Below, piece after piece: positions 31,906 through 38,047 of a stretch of 38,047 nucleotides of DNA (the stretch's first letter is position 1; each line of letters starts with the position of its first letter). Location: assembly GCA_903873655.1 (NCBI GenBank), contig CAIQPH010000281.1:1-38047 (forward strand). The letters run 5' to 3'. A model generated the notes under the pieces. That model ran no database searches and was not told where the DNA came from. It saw nothing but the letters and a program-made list of their open reading frames with translations. The position numbers and the translations under genes are program-made. The DNA is from an uncultured Holophagaceae bacterium (GTDB taxonomy: Bacteria > Acidobacteriota > Holophagae > Holophagales > Holophagaceae).

Positions 31906-33540
31906 TCAGCTTCGCCGCAGCATCAGGAGGGTGCGGTCATCTAGGTAGGTTGTCCCCTGGGTGAAGCAATCCAACTCCCCCAGGAGGGCCGCATCCAGTG
32001 CCATGAGAGGCTCCTGGCGCCCGGCGACAAGGACGGAGGTGAGGGCCTCCGAGCCGAATTCCTCCCCCGAGGGGTCAGTGGCCTCGGTGATGCCATCGGT
32101 ATAGACCGTGAGCAGGTCGCCGCTCTGCATCTGAAGCGAGGCCTCCCCATAAGGTTGGCCCGGAAGCAGCGCCAGGGGTAGGCCCTGGGCGCCCAGTTCC
32201 ACGAAGCTCCCGTCTGGTCGGATCATGAGCGCGGGATTGTGGCCCGCGTTGGTATAGGTGATTGCCCCGCTCTGCGGATCCAGCAGGGCGAGAAAGGCCG
32301 TGATGAAGCGTCGTCCATCCGTATGACGCGCCAGCACTCTGGACAATTGGAAGGCCAGATCCGCCGTGGAGAGGTCGCGTTCGGTCCAGGCCTCCAGGGT
32401 CGCTTGCAGAGAAGCCATGAGCAGCCCGGGCCCCAGCCCCTTGCCGCTCACGTCCGCCAGGCAGAAGAGCCAGCGTCCATCCTCCCGGGGCCACCAGCCG
32501 AAGAGATCGCCCGAGACCTGACGGCTGGGCAGGTTGTTGCCGTGGACCTGGTAGCCCGGGATCTCTGGCGGGAATCCGGGCAGCAGGCCCTGCTGGATGT
32601 GGCGGGCGAGGTCCAGTTCCTGATCCATTTTCTTGCGGGCCATGGCCTCTTCCCGCATACGGGCCTGTTCCAGCTTGGCCGTGGCCAGATGCGCCAGAGT
32701 GCTGGCGAGGCGCAGATCCTCTTCGTCAAATGGCTGTCTTGGCGGCCGGGAATCAAGGTACAAAAGGCCCTTCACCACCCCCTGGTGCTCCAGCGGGGTG
32801 ACCATGGCTGAAGTGATGCCGATGCTCACGATCGAGGCCGTGGCCAAGGCCTGGTTGTCGGCCAGTTCGTTGAAGAGCACCGACTCCTTCCGCTGGAGGG
32901 CGGCGTCCACCAGGCTCCGGGACAGCAGGATGGGCTGATTGCCTTCGGGACCACGGGAAGCCACCGTATGTAGCCCCGCCTTTTTATCCTGGATCATCAC
33001 GGCGGCCCGCCATGGCTTCAACAGGTTCCAGAGGCGATCCAGGAGATGGGACAGCAGCTGTTCCGGTGGGCTGTCCTCAAGAAGTTCCAGGGAAAGGGCC
33101 TGGATCTCCCGGATCACCTCCCGGAGACGCAGGGTTTCCGGTGCCTCGCGCCGCACGGGGCCTGCCCGTAGGCGGTCCAGGGGCAGCACCAGCGAGCCCC
33201 TGGATAAAGAGGCGTCGGTTTCATTCCCGATGTGCACCCGGGGGCCCTGGCTGGTGGAGCCAAGGCTGATGGATACTTGCCCCAGCTGGATGTCGTCATC
33301 CTCCCGCAGAGGGTGGGGCACCGTGATCCGCCCCCCGTTGACGGAGGTTCCGTTCAGGGAGCCCAGATCCTCCAGGTAGGGAATACCGTCCTTGAGGCTG
33401 ATGCGGGCGTGGTGCCGGCTGAGGCTGGTGTCGGGGATCACCACGTCGTTCTGGGAGGACCGACCAAGGGTCCAGGATTGGACCTCCCCCTCCAGCGGGA
33501 TGGGGGCCCTTCCGGGGATGTGCAACATCAGCGTCTTCAT
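31906..33540 (-). CDS. FHA-GAF-PP2C (SpoIIE/RsbU-like) serine phosphatase
   Basis: A 544-residue protein: N-terminal FHA (WTLGRSSQNDVVIPDTSLSR, then HHARISL), GAF (about residues 145-300), a short helix ending MDQELDLARHIQQGLLPGFP (the linker of RsbU-type phosphatases), then the PP2C domain with VSGDLFGWW, FCLADVSGKGLGPGLLMASL, TNAGHNPALMI and LTVYTDGITEATDPSGEEF; the metal-binding Asp residues are all present. Such enzymes dephosphorylate anti-sigma-factor antagonists in stress or partner-switch pathways. The start ATG 33540 has GGAAGG upstream and begins directly with the FHA strand MKTLMLHIPG. No anti-sigma gene is adjacent. FHA-GAF architecture is shared with the kinase at 26531-28045. 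Confidence 0.93.
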   Translation of the reverse strand: MKTLMLHIPGRAPIPLEGEVQSWTLGRSSQNDVVIPDTSLSRHHARISLKDGIPYLEDLGSLNGTSVNGGRITVPHPLREDDDIQLGQVSISLGSTSQGPRVHIGNETDASLSRGSLVLPLDRLRAGPVRREAPETLRLREVIREIQALSLELLEDSPPEQLLSHLLDRLWNLLKPWRAAVMIQDKKAGLHTVASRGPEGNQPILLSRSLVDAALQRKESVLFNELADNQALATASIVSIGITSAMVTPLEHQGVVKGLLYLDSRPPRQPFDEEDLRLASTLAHLATAKLEQARMREEAMARKKMDQELDLARHIQQGLLPGFPPEIPGYQVHGNNLPSRQVSGDLFGWWPREDGRWLFCLADVSGKGLGPGLLMASLQATLEAWTERDLSTADLAFQLSRVLARHTDGRRFITAFLALLDPQSGAITYTNAGHNPALMIRPDGSFVELGAQGLPLALLPGQPYGEASLQMQSGDLLTVYTDGITEATDPSGEEFGSEALTSVLVAGRQEPLMALDAALLGELDCFTQGTTYLDDRTLLMLRRS

Positions 33541-33682
33541 GGGCCCTTCCGGCTCGGTGATTCCTTGATTGGGACAGCCAGGAACAAGCATCGTACAACT
33601 TTGAGGGTACCTTACGAGAAGTTCGTGCTGACGCCAGAAGGCTGGGATTCTATCCTGGTGGTTTGACAGAAAGAGGTGAACC

Positions 33683-34144
33683 ATGACCCGAGTGCTCTTC
33701 CAGACCGACAAGGGCGACATCAACCTGGAACTCTTCCCGAAGGAGGCACCCGGCACTGTGGCGAACTTCGTGAAGCTCATCGAGTCCGGGTATTACGATG
33801 GCCTCGCCTTCCACCGGGTGATCCCCGACTTCGTCATCCAGGGCGGCTGCCCCAATACCAAGGCTGGCGCTTCGGGCATGCCCGGCACCGGTGGGCCCGG
33901 CTGGAAGATCAAGTGCGAGACCGCCGGCAATCCACACCAGCACAAGCTGGGTGCCCTTTCCATGGCCCACGCCGGCAAGGATACGGGCGGCAGCCAGTTC
34001 TTCATCTGCAACGGCAGTGCCCCCAGCCACCTCAATGGCGTGCACACGGTCTTCGGCCAGTGTGTGGCTGATGCCGACATCAAGGTCGTCCAGGCCATCA
34101 AGGCGAACGATCGGATCGTCAAGGCAACGGTGGTGGAGGCCTGA
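33683..34144 (+). CDS. Cytoplasmic cyclophilin-type peptidyl-prolyl isomerase
   Basis: A 153-residue cyclophilin without signal peptide, similar in size to PpiB. Motifs are [18 protein letters not shown] (catalytic Arg in FHRV), [20 protein letters not shown] and [16 protein letters not shown]. The segment [20 protein letters not shown] is the loop present in many bacterial cyclophilins. AGAGGTG precedes the ATG and a strong hairpin follows at 34161. It likely assists folding of cytoplasmic proteins, in contrast to the exported paralogue at 2363. Confidence 0.95.
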   Translation: MTRVLFQTDKGDINLELFPKEAPGTVANFVKLIESGYYDGLAFHRVIPDFVIQGGCPNTKAGASGMPGTGGPGWKIKCETAGNPHQHKLGALSMAHAGKDTGGSQFFICNGSAPSHLNGVHTVFGQCVADADIKVVQAIKANDRIVKATVVEA

Positions 34145-34160
34145 ACGGCCTTTCGGCCTG

Positions 34161-34196
34161 CGCAGAATCGGGCGGCCTGGGCCGCCCGATTCTGCG
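34161..34196 (+). terminator. Strong inverted repeat after the cyclophilin gene
   Basis: A 17-bp perfect inverted repeat (34161-34177 with 34180-34196). Only TTAG follows it, so there is no long T run, yet position and strength suggest a transcription terminator. The 2-nt gap means the top pairs must open to form a loop. Confidence 0.7.
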
Positions 34197-34218
34197 TTAG
34201 GAAAAGACAGGAGACTGT

Positions 34219-34797
34219 ATGGATCGGAGCGATCAACAGGAAAGATCACGCTGCGGGTGGTGCGGCACGGATCCCCTGTATGTCGCCTACCACGACGGGG
34301 AATGGGGCCTCCCGAACCACGATGACCGGCACCTCTTCGAGATGCTCGTCCTGGAGGGGGCCCAGGCGGGGCTGAGCTGGCTCACGATCCTGCGGAAACG
34401 GGCAGGCTACCTTCGCGCCTTCCGGAACTTCGAACCCGTGAAGGTCGCGGCCAGGACCGACGCACAGCTGGCCCTGATCCTGGCGGATCCGGGTGTGGTA
34501 AGGAACCGGCTGAAAGTGTTCTCAGCGAGGAGCAACGCCCGGGCCTTCCTCGAGGTGCAGCGCGAGTTCGGCAGCTTCGATGCCTTCCTCTGGTCCTTCG
34601 TGGGCGGCAGTCCGAAGGTCAACCATCCCAGGACCCTGGCGGATGTTCCCGCTGTGACGCCTGAGGCCGAAGCCCTGAGCAAGGCCCTCAAGAAGCGCGG
34701 CTTCACCTTCGTGGGACCCACGATTGTGTACGCCTTTATGCAGGCCGTGGGCCTCGTGGATGATCACCTGGCCACCTGCTGGCGCAAGCCAGCCTAA
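34219..34797 (+). CDS. tag: DNA-3-methyladenine glycosylase I
   Basis: Tag removes 3-methyladenine from alkylated DNA as the first step of base-excision repair. The N-terminus RCGWCGTDPLYVAYHDGEWG carries the first zinc ligands (Cys and His), DDRHLFEMLVLEGAQAGLSW is the next conserved block, LTILRKRAGYLRAFRNFEPV continues the helix-hairpin-helix region, and LVDDHLATCWRK near the end supplies the last His and Cys. At 192 residues it is of normal size. It follows the cyclophilin terminator, and a perfect hairpin lies just after the stop. Confidence 0.95.
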   Translation: MDRSDQQERSRCGWCGTDPLYVAYHDGEWGLPNHDDRHLFEMLVLEGAQAGLSWLTILRKRAGYLRAFRNFEPVKVAARTDAQLALILADPGVVRNRLKVFSARSNARAFLEVQREFGSFDAFLWSFVGGSPKVNHPRTLADVPAVTPEAEALSKALKKRGFTFVGPTIVYAFMQAVGLVDDHLATCWRKPA

Positions 34798-34821
34798 CTC
34801 TTTTCGCGAACGCGAAAAGAG
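34798..34821 (+). terminator. Perfect hairpin between tag and metG
   Basis: CTCTTTTCGCG (34798-34808), AA, CGCGAAAAGAG (34811-34821), an 11-bp perfect stem directly after the tag stop. There is no T-tail on the plus strand, so it may be a weak or factor-assisted terminator, an mRNA end-protecting hairpin, or a protein-binding palindrome ahead of metG. Confidence 0.55.
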
Positions 34822-34856
34822 CCAGGGAACGATAGACTGATGGATCCGGAGCTCCC

Positions 34857-36758
34857 GTGCCCAAGCCCTTCTACCTCACCACGCCCATCTACTACGTCAA
34901 TGACCGCCCCCATATCGGCCACACCTACACGACGGTGCTGGCGGACGTGATTGCCCGCTTTCACCGCATGCGCGGAGAGCAGGTGTACTTCCTCACCGGC
35001 ACCGACGAGCACGGTCAGAAGGTGGAAAAGGCAGCCGCGGCCCGGGGCATCACGCCCAAGGAGTTGGCGAACGAGGTGGTGGCCAATTACACGGAACTCT
35101 GGAAGCGCATGGGCATGACCCACTTCCGCTTCATTCGCACCACGGACGAGGACCACAAGGCTCAGGTACAGCGACTCTTCAAGCGCCTGCTGGACAAGGG
35201 CGACATCTACAAGTCCACCTACAAGGGGCTGTATTCCGTCAGCGACGAGGCCTACGTCACCGAGCTGCAGGCCAAGGAACTCCAGGCCCAGGGGCTCGCC
35301 CATCAGCTGGTTGAGCTGGAGGAGGAGACCTACTTCTTCCGCCTCAGCGCCTACCAGGACCGCCTGCTCAAGTACTACGAGGAGCACCCAGAATTCGTGC
35401 AGCCGGAATTCCGCTTCAACGAGGTCAAGCGTTTCGTGGAAAGTGGCCTGCAGGACCTTTCCATCAGCCGCACCAGCATCACCTGGGGCATCCCGGTGCC
35501 CGGCGACGAGAAGCACGTCATCTATGTCTGGTTCGATGCCCTGCTGAACTACCTAACGGGCTGTCCCGGCGACAGCTGGCCACCGGACCTGCAGATCGTC
35601 GGCAAGGACATCCTCCGCTTCCACGCGGTCTACTGGCCCGCCTTCCTCATGGCCGCGGGCATGTTCCTGCCCACCACCATCCTGGCCCACGGCTGGTGGC
35701 TCATGGGCGAGGACAAGATGTCCAAGAGCCGGGGCAACGTCGTGCGTCCGGACACGCTGCTGCGCTTCGGCAACGATGCGCTCCGGTTCTATTTCATGCG
35801 CGAGATGCAGGTCGGCCACGACCGCGGCTTCAGCTTCGAGGGGTTCATGGACCGCCTCAACGCCGACCTGGCCAACGGCCTCGGCAACTTGGCTTCCCGC
35901 ACCCTCAGCATGATCCACCGCTACCGTGGTGGCGTAGTGCCACTGCCCATCGCCATGGACCCACTCGACCGGGCTATGGCTGAGCAGCTGCTGGAGGTCT
36001 TCCCCGAGTATCTGGAGCAGGCGCGGGCCAACGACTTCCACGCCGCGCTCGAGGTCCTATGGGCCTACTTGCGCGCCCTGGATGGCTACATCGTCAAGGC
36101 CGAACCCTGGAAGCTGGCCAAGGACCCCGCCAATGATCCCAAGCTGGATGCGGTGCTGGCCAACCTCTACCGGGCCCTGCGGGCCACGGCCCTGCTGGTG
36201 GCATCCGTGATGCCGGAACTGGCCCAGACGCTCTGGGCATCCCTGGGCCATGACACCCAGGTGGCCGAGACGACCTTCCATGGCTTCGCCCTGGATGGTC
36301 CCGCCATCGGACCTGTCGGCGACCCGAAGCCGCTGTTCCAGCGCATTGACAAGGAGAAGGAAATGGAGGAGCTGATGGCTCCGGAGCCTGTTGCGGTGGC
36401 CAAACCCAGCCTGGACGTTCCTGAACTCCGCGAAACGGTGGACGCCGACACGTTCTTCAAGGTGGATCTGCGAGTCGGAAAGATCCTCGAAGCGGAGCGC
36501 GTGCCCAAGAGTGACAAGCTCATCCGGATGAAGGTGGACATCGGCCTGGAGCAGCGCACCATCGTGGGTGGCATCGGCAAGGCCTATGAGCCCGCCGACC
36601 TGCTGAACCGCCTGGTCGTGGTGGTGGCCAACCTGGCCCCCCGCAAGCTCATGGGCATCGAAAGCCACGGCATGCTCCTCGCGGCCAGCGACAATGCCAG
36701 CAAGCCCTACCTGGTGGCGCCGCAGGCTGACGCCCAACCCGGGTTCCTGGTGAAGTGA
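34857..36758 (+). CDS. metG: Methionyl-tRNA synthetase with C-terminal tRNA-binding domain
   Basis: A 633-residue class I synthetase. The N-terminus has TTPIYYVNDRPHIGHTYTT with the HIGH motif (about residues 19-22), YFLTGTDEHGQKVEKAA, the connective peptide GLYSVSDEAYVTELQAKEL with no zinc Cys pairs (the zinc-free type), and KMSKSRGNVV (about 287-291). The C-terminal about 100 residues form an EMAPII-like tRNA-binding OB domain (FKVDLRVGKILEAERVPKSD, then RTIVGGIGKAYEP). The GTG start at 34857 has CCGGAG six bases upstream. It is followed by a 4-bp overlapping small gene and xth. Confidence 0.96.
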   Translation: MPKPFYLTTPIYYVNDRPHIGHTYTTVLADVIARFHRMRGEQVYFLTGTDEHGQKVEKAAAARGITPKELANEVVANYTELWKRMGMTHFRFIRTTDEDHKAQVQRLFKRLLDKGDIYKSTYKGLYSVSDEAYVTELQAKELQAQGLAHQLVELEEETYFFRLSAYQDRLLKYYEEHPEFVQPEFRFNEVKRFVESGLQDLSISRTSITWGIPVPGDEKHVIYVWFDALLNYLTGCPGDSWPPDLQIVGKDILRFHAVYWPAFLMAAGMFLPTTILAHGWWLMGEDKMSKSRGNVVRPDTLLRFGNDALRFYFMREMQVGHDRGFSFEGFMDRLNADLANGLGNLASRTLSMIHRYRGGVVPLPIAMDPLDRAMAEQLLEVFPEYLEQARANDFHAALEVLWAYLRALDGYIVKAEPWKLAKDPANDPKLDAVLANLYRALRATALLVASVMPELAQTLWASLGHDTQVAETTFHGFALDGPAIGPVGDPKPLFQRIDKEKEMEELMAPEPVAVAKPSLDVPELRETVDADTFFKVDLRVGKILEAERVPKSDKLIRMKVDIGLEQRTIVGGIGKAYEPADLLNRLVVVVANLAPRKLMGIESHGMLLAASDNASKPYLVAPQADAQPGFLVK

Positions 36759-37096
36759 GCCAGCCGGTTTTCAGTTTCGAAGCCGAGCTCCTCACGGATG
36801 CGCCCTTTGGGCACATCCGCGAGAGAATGTTGGCAGGTGGGCCGGAGGGCTTCGCGAGCCTGGGTTCACTGCGCCATTGGAGCATTCCAGAATTCACGCA
36901 GGACCGCATGGTCCTGCGCTGGGCTCGCAGGAAGGTTGGGGCTGAAGAGTCGGGGAAACTGACCGTCGTTCCCGATCCCAAAGGCACCCACCTCCACCTG
37001 GAGGGCCGCATGAAGGGGTGGGGCGGGTTCCTCTTCTTCGGTCTGCTGCGCTGGCGTACGGACCGGCTGCTGGATCGACTCGTGGAGGAACTTTGA
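36755..37096 (+). CDS. Hypothetical small protein, coupled to metG
   Basis: A 113-residue protein that I do not recognise. The sequence opens MSQPVFSFEAELLTDAPFGH and has alternating strands rich in Arg (DRMVLRWARRKVGAEESGKL), then THLHLEGRMKGWGGFLFFGL, consistent with a small beta-sheet fold such as a polyketide-cyclase/START-like domain, though this is only by pattern. Its GTG overlaps the metG stop (GTGA) and its stop overlaps the xth start by one base, so it is translated as part of the metG-xth unit. Confidence 0.72.
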   Translation: MSQPVFSFEAELLTDAPFGHIRERMLAGGPEGFASLGSLRHWSIPEFTQDRMVLRWARRKVGAEESGKLTVVPDPKGTHLHLEGRMKGWGGFLFFGLLRWRTDRLLDRLVEEL

Positions 37097-37872
37097 TGCG
37101 CTTCTACAGTTGGAACGTAAACGGTTTCCGTTCGGTCCTGAAGAAGGGCTTCATGGACTGGCTGGAGGCAGCCGAGCCCGATGTCCTGTCCCTCCAGGAA
37201 ATCCGCTGCGAGTGGGAGGAAGTGGACCTTGTCGTCCGGCGGCAGCTGGAGAGCGCCTATGACATCTGCTGGTTTCCCGCCACCAGCAAGAAGGGTTATG
37301 CCGGTTCGGCCACGCTTGCCAAGAAGGACTTGGGCTTCAGCCATGCCAAGGGTCTGGGCATCGACGCCTATGATGCGGAAGGGCGGATGATCGTTTCCAG
37401 GAAGGACCGGCTGATCTTCCTGGCGGGCTACTTTCCGAACGCATCCCAGGGCCTGGTGCGCTTGCCCTACAAACGCCAGTTCGCAAGAGACGTCGCCGCA
37501 ATCGTCGCTAAGCACCACGAGGCGGGCGACCAGGTGATTCTCACGGGCGACATGAACGTGGCCCCCGAGGAGATCGACCTGGCCCGGCCCAAGGACAACA
37601 CCAAGAACCCCGGGTTCACGCCCGAGGAGCGTGAGGACTTCAGGCTCTACCTGGAGGCCGGTCTCGCAGACGTGGTGCGGGAACGGAATCCCGATGTGCC
37701 TGGCCTCTACACCTGGTGGACCGCCCGCGGCGGTGCCCGTGAGCGGAACGTGGGCTGGAGGATCGACCTCTTCCTGGCCAGCCGTGGACTGCTGGATCGC
37801 ATCAAGGACGCCAGCATCCATGCCGACGTGCTGGGTTCCGATCATTGCCCTATAAGCCTTGATTTGGCTTGA
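37096..37872 (+). CDS. xth: Exodeoxyribonuclease III
   Basis: A 258-residue AP endonuclease/exonuclease of the Xth/ExoA family. Motifs in order are SWNVNGFRSVLKKGF (metal-binding Asn), PDVLSLQEIRCEWEE (metal-binding Glu), GYAGSATLAKKDLGF, ILTGDMNVAPEEIDLARPKD (catalytic Asp and Asn), WTARGGARERNVGWRIDLFL, and HADVLGSDHCPISLDL (catalytic Asp-His pair). It cuts abasic sites in base-excision repair, fitting the nearby tag gene. The ATG at 37096 has GGAGGAA seven bases upstream and shares one base with the upstream stop (TGATG). Confidence 0.96.
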   Translation: MRFYSWNVNGFRSVLKKGFMDWLEAAEPDVLSLQEIRCEWEEVDLVVRRQLESAYDICWFPATSKKGYAGSATLAKKDLGFSHAKGLGIDAYDAEGRMIVSRKDRLIFLAGYFPNASQGLVRLPYKRQFARDVAAIVAKHHEAGDQVILTGDMNVAPEEIDLARPKDNTKNPGFTPEEREDFRLYLEAGLADVVRERNPDVPGLYTWWTARGGARERNVGWRIDLFLASRGLLDRIKDASIHADVLGSDHCPISLDLA

Positions 37873-37883
37873 TCTTTTCTCCA

Positions 37884-37927
37884 CTCCAAAAGGCGAGGGC
37901 CCCGACCGGGGCCCTCGCCTTTTGGAG
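37884..37927. terminator. Bidirectional rho-independent terminator
   Basis: A 20-bp perfect inverted repeat (37884-37903 with 37908-37927), loop GACC, containing AAAAGGCGAGGGCCCC and its complement with a CTTTT run on each strand. It closes xth on the plus strand and the convergent TPR-type gene on the minus strand. Confidence 0.92.
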
Positions 37928-37961
37928 CAGAACGCTACTTGATGTTCTTCAACGACGGATC

Positions 37962-38047
37962 CTACAGCATGTCTCTGGCCATGGCGGCGTTCTTCCCGTT
38001 GGGGGCCAGTTCCAGGTACTTCTGGAGGCGCTGTTTGGTTCCCTTGA
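37962..38047 (-). CDS. C-terminal fragment of a TPR-type protein (partial)
   Basis: The reading frame enters from the right edge of the window and ends at a TAG at 37962-37964. The visible residues KGTKQRLQKYLELAPNGKNA, then AMARDML, match the end of a typical TPR protein (YLELAPNGKNA is a common final helix). After the TAG the frame stays open for eight more codons (DPSLKNIK) to a second TAG at 37935, 8 bp from the terminator stem. The rest of the gene lies outside the window. Confidence 0.55.
   Translation of the reverse strand, partial: KGTKQRLQKYLELAPNGKNAAMARDML

Overview
The window is a GC-rich, densely packed bacterial chromosome segment with about 38 protein genes, two of them cut by the window edges. 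I found no tRNA, rRNA, phage, insertion sequence or CRISPR array. Several things point to a Gram-negative bacterium of the Acidobacteriota, probably class Holophagae (Geothrix/Holophaga-like). These are the LPS-type sugar kinase, the bacillithiol genes bshC and bshB1, a bactofilin with an M23 peptidase, an MqnP/UbiA-type prenyltransferase, and FHA signalling proteins. This placement is an inference from gene content and style, not from a marker tree.

Layout. 1-5.0 kb: a response regulator ending in a SHOCT-like tail, a secreted TPR protein, a secreted cyclophilin, a Kdo-kinase-like LPS kinase (minus) and a radical-SAM-linked DUF2344 protein. 5.0-13.4 kb (all minus): bshC-bshB1-tilS, then a structured repeat, then ftsH-folP-glmM-ftsW. 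The ftsH-folP-glmM order matches that of enterobacteria. 13.5-19.6 kb (mostly plus): a hypothetical gene, a DUF4010/MgtC-type membrane protein, a small basic protein (minus), an Sm-like small protein, pta-purN, then two tandem hairpins directly in front of nnrD, and nnrD-tsaE. 19.6-24.3 kb (plus): rmuC, an HNH nuclease, pepA, an HU/IHF protein and a CsgG-like protein. 24.3-28.0 kb (minus): an FHA-GAF histidine kinase, ispF, a lipoprotein, a ferredoxin and an alpha/beta hydrolase. 28.1-33.5 kb: ruvB (plus), then on the minus strand an FHA-GAF-PP2C phosphatase, a UbiA-family prenyltransferase, a second copy of the structured repeat, an M23 peptidase and a bactofilin. 33.7-38.0 kb (plus): cyclophilin, tag, metG, a small gene and xth, ending at a perfect bidirectional terminator that faces the tail of a TPR gene on the minus strand.

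Many genes overlap by 4 bp (GTGA, ATGA or TTGA), so translational coupling looks common: folP/ftsH, tilS/bshB1/bshC, purN/pta, ispF/kinase, hydrolase/ferredoxin and the small gene after metG.

The most unusual content is non-coding. Two intergenic elements of about 270 bp (10292-10561 and 30643-30913) share a core of about 69 nt at roughly 90% identity. Each folds into the same nested stem layout. The stems differ in sequence between copies but stay complementary, including two clean compensatory base-pair changes inside the conserved core. This looks like a dispersed structured RNA or a structured single-stranded DNA element. In the first copy the 3' end of tilS reads into the element's terminal arm. 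A separate pair of tandem hairpins (17581-17746) buries the Shine-Dalgarno sequence of nnrD.
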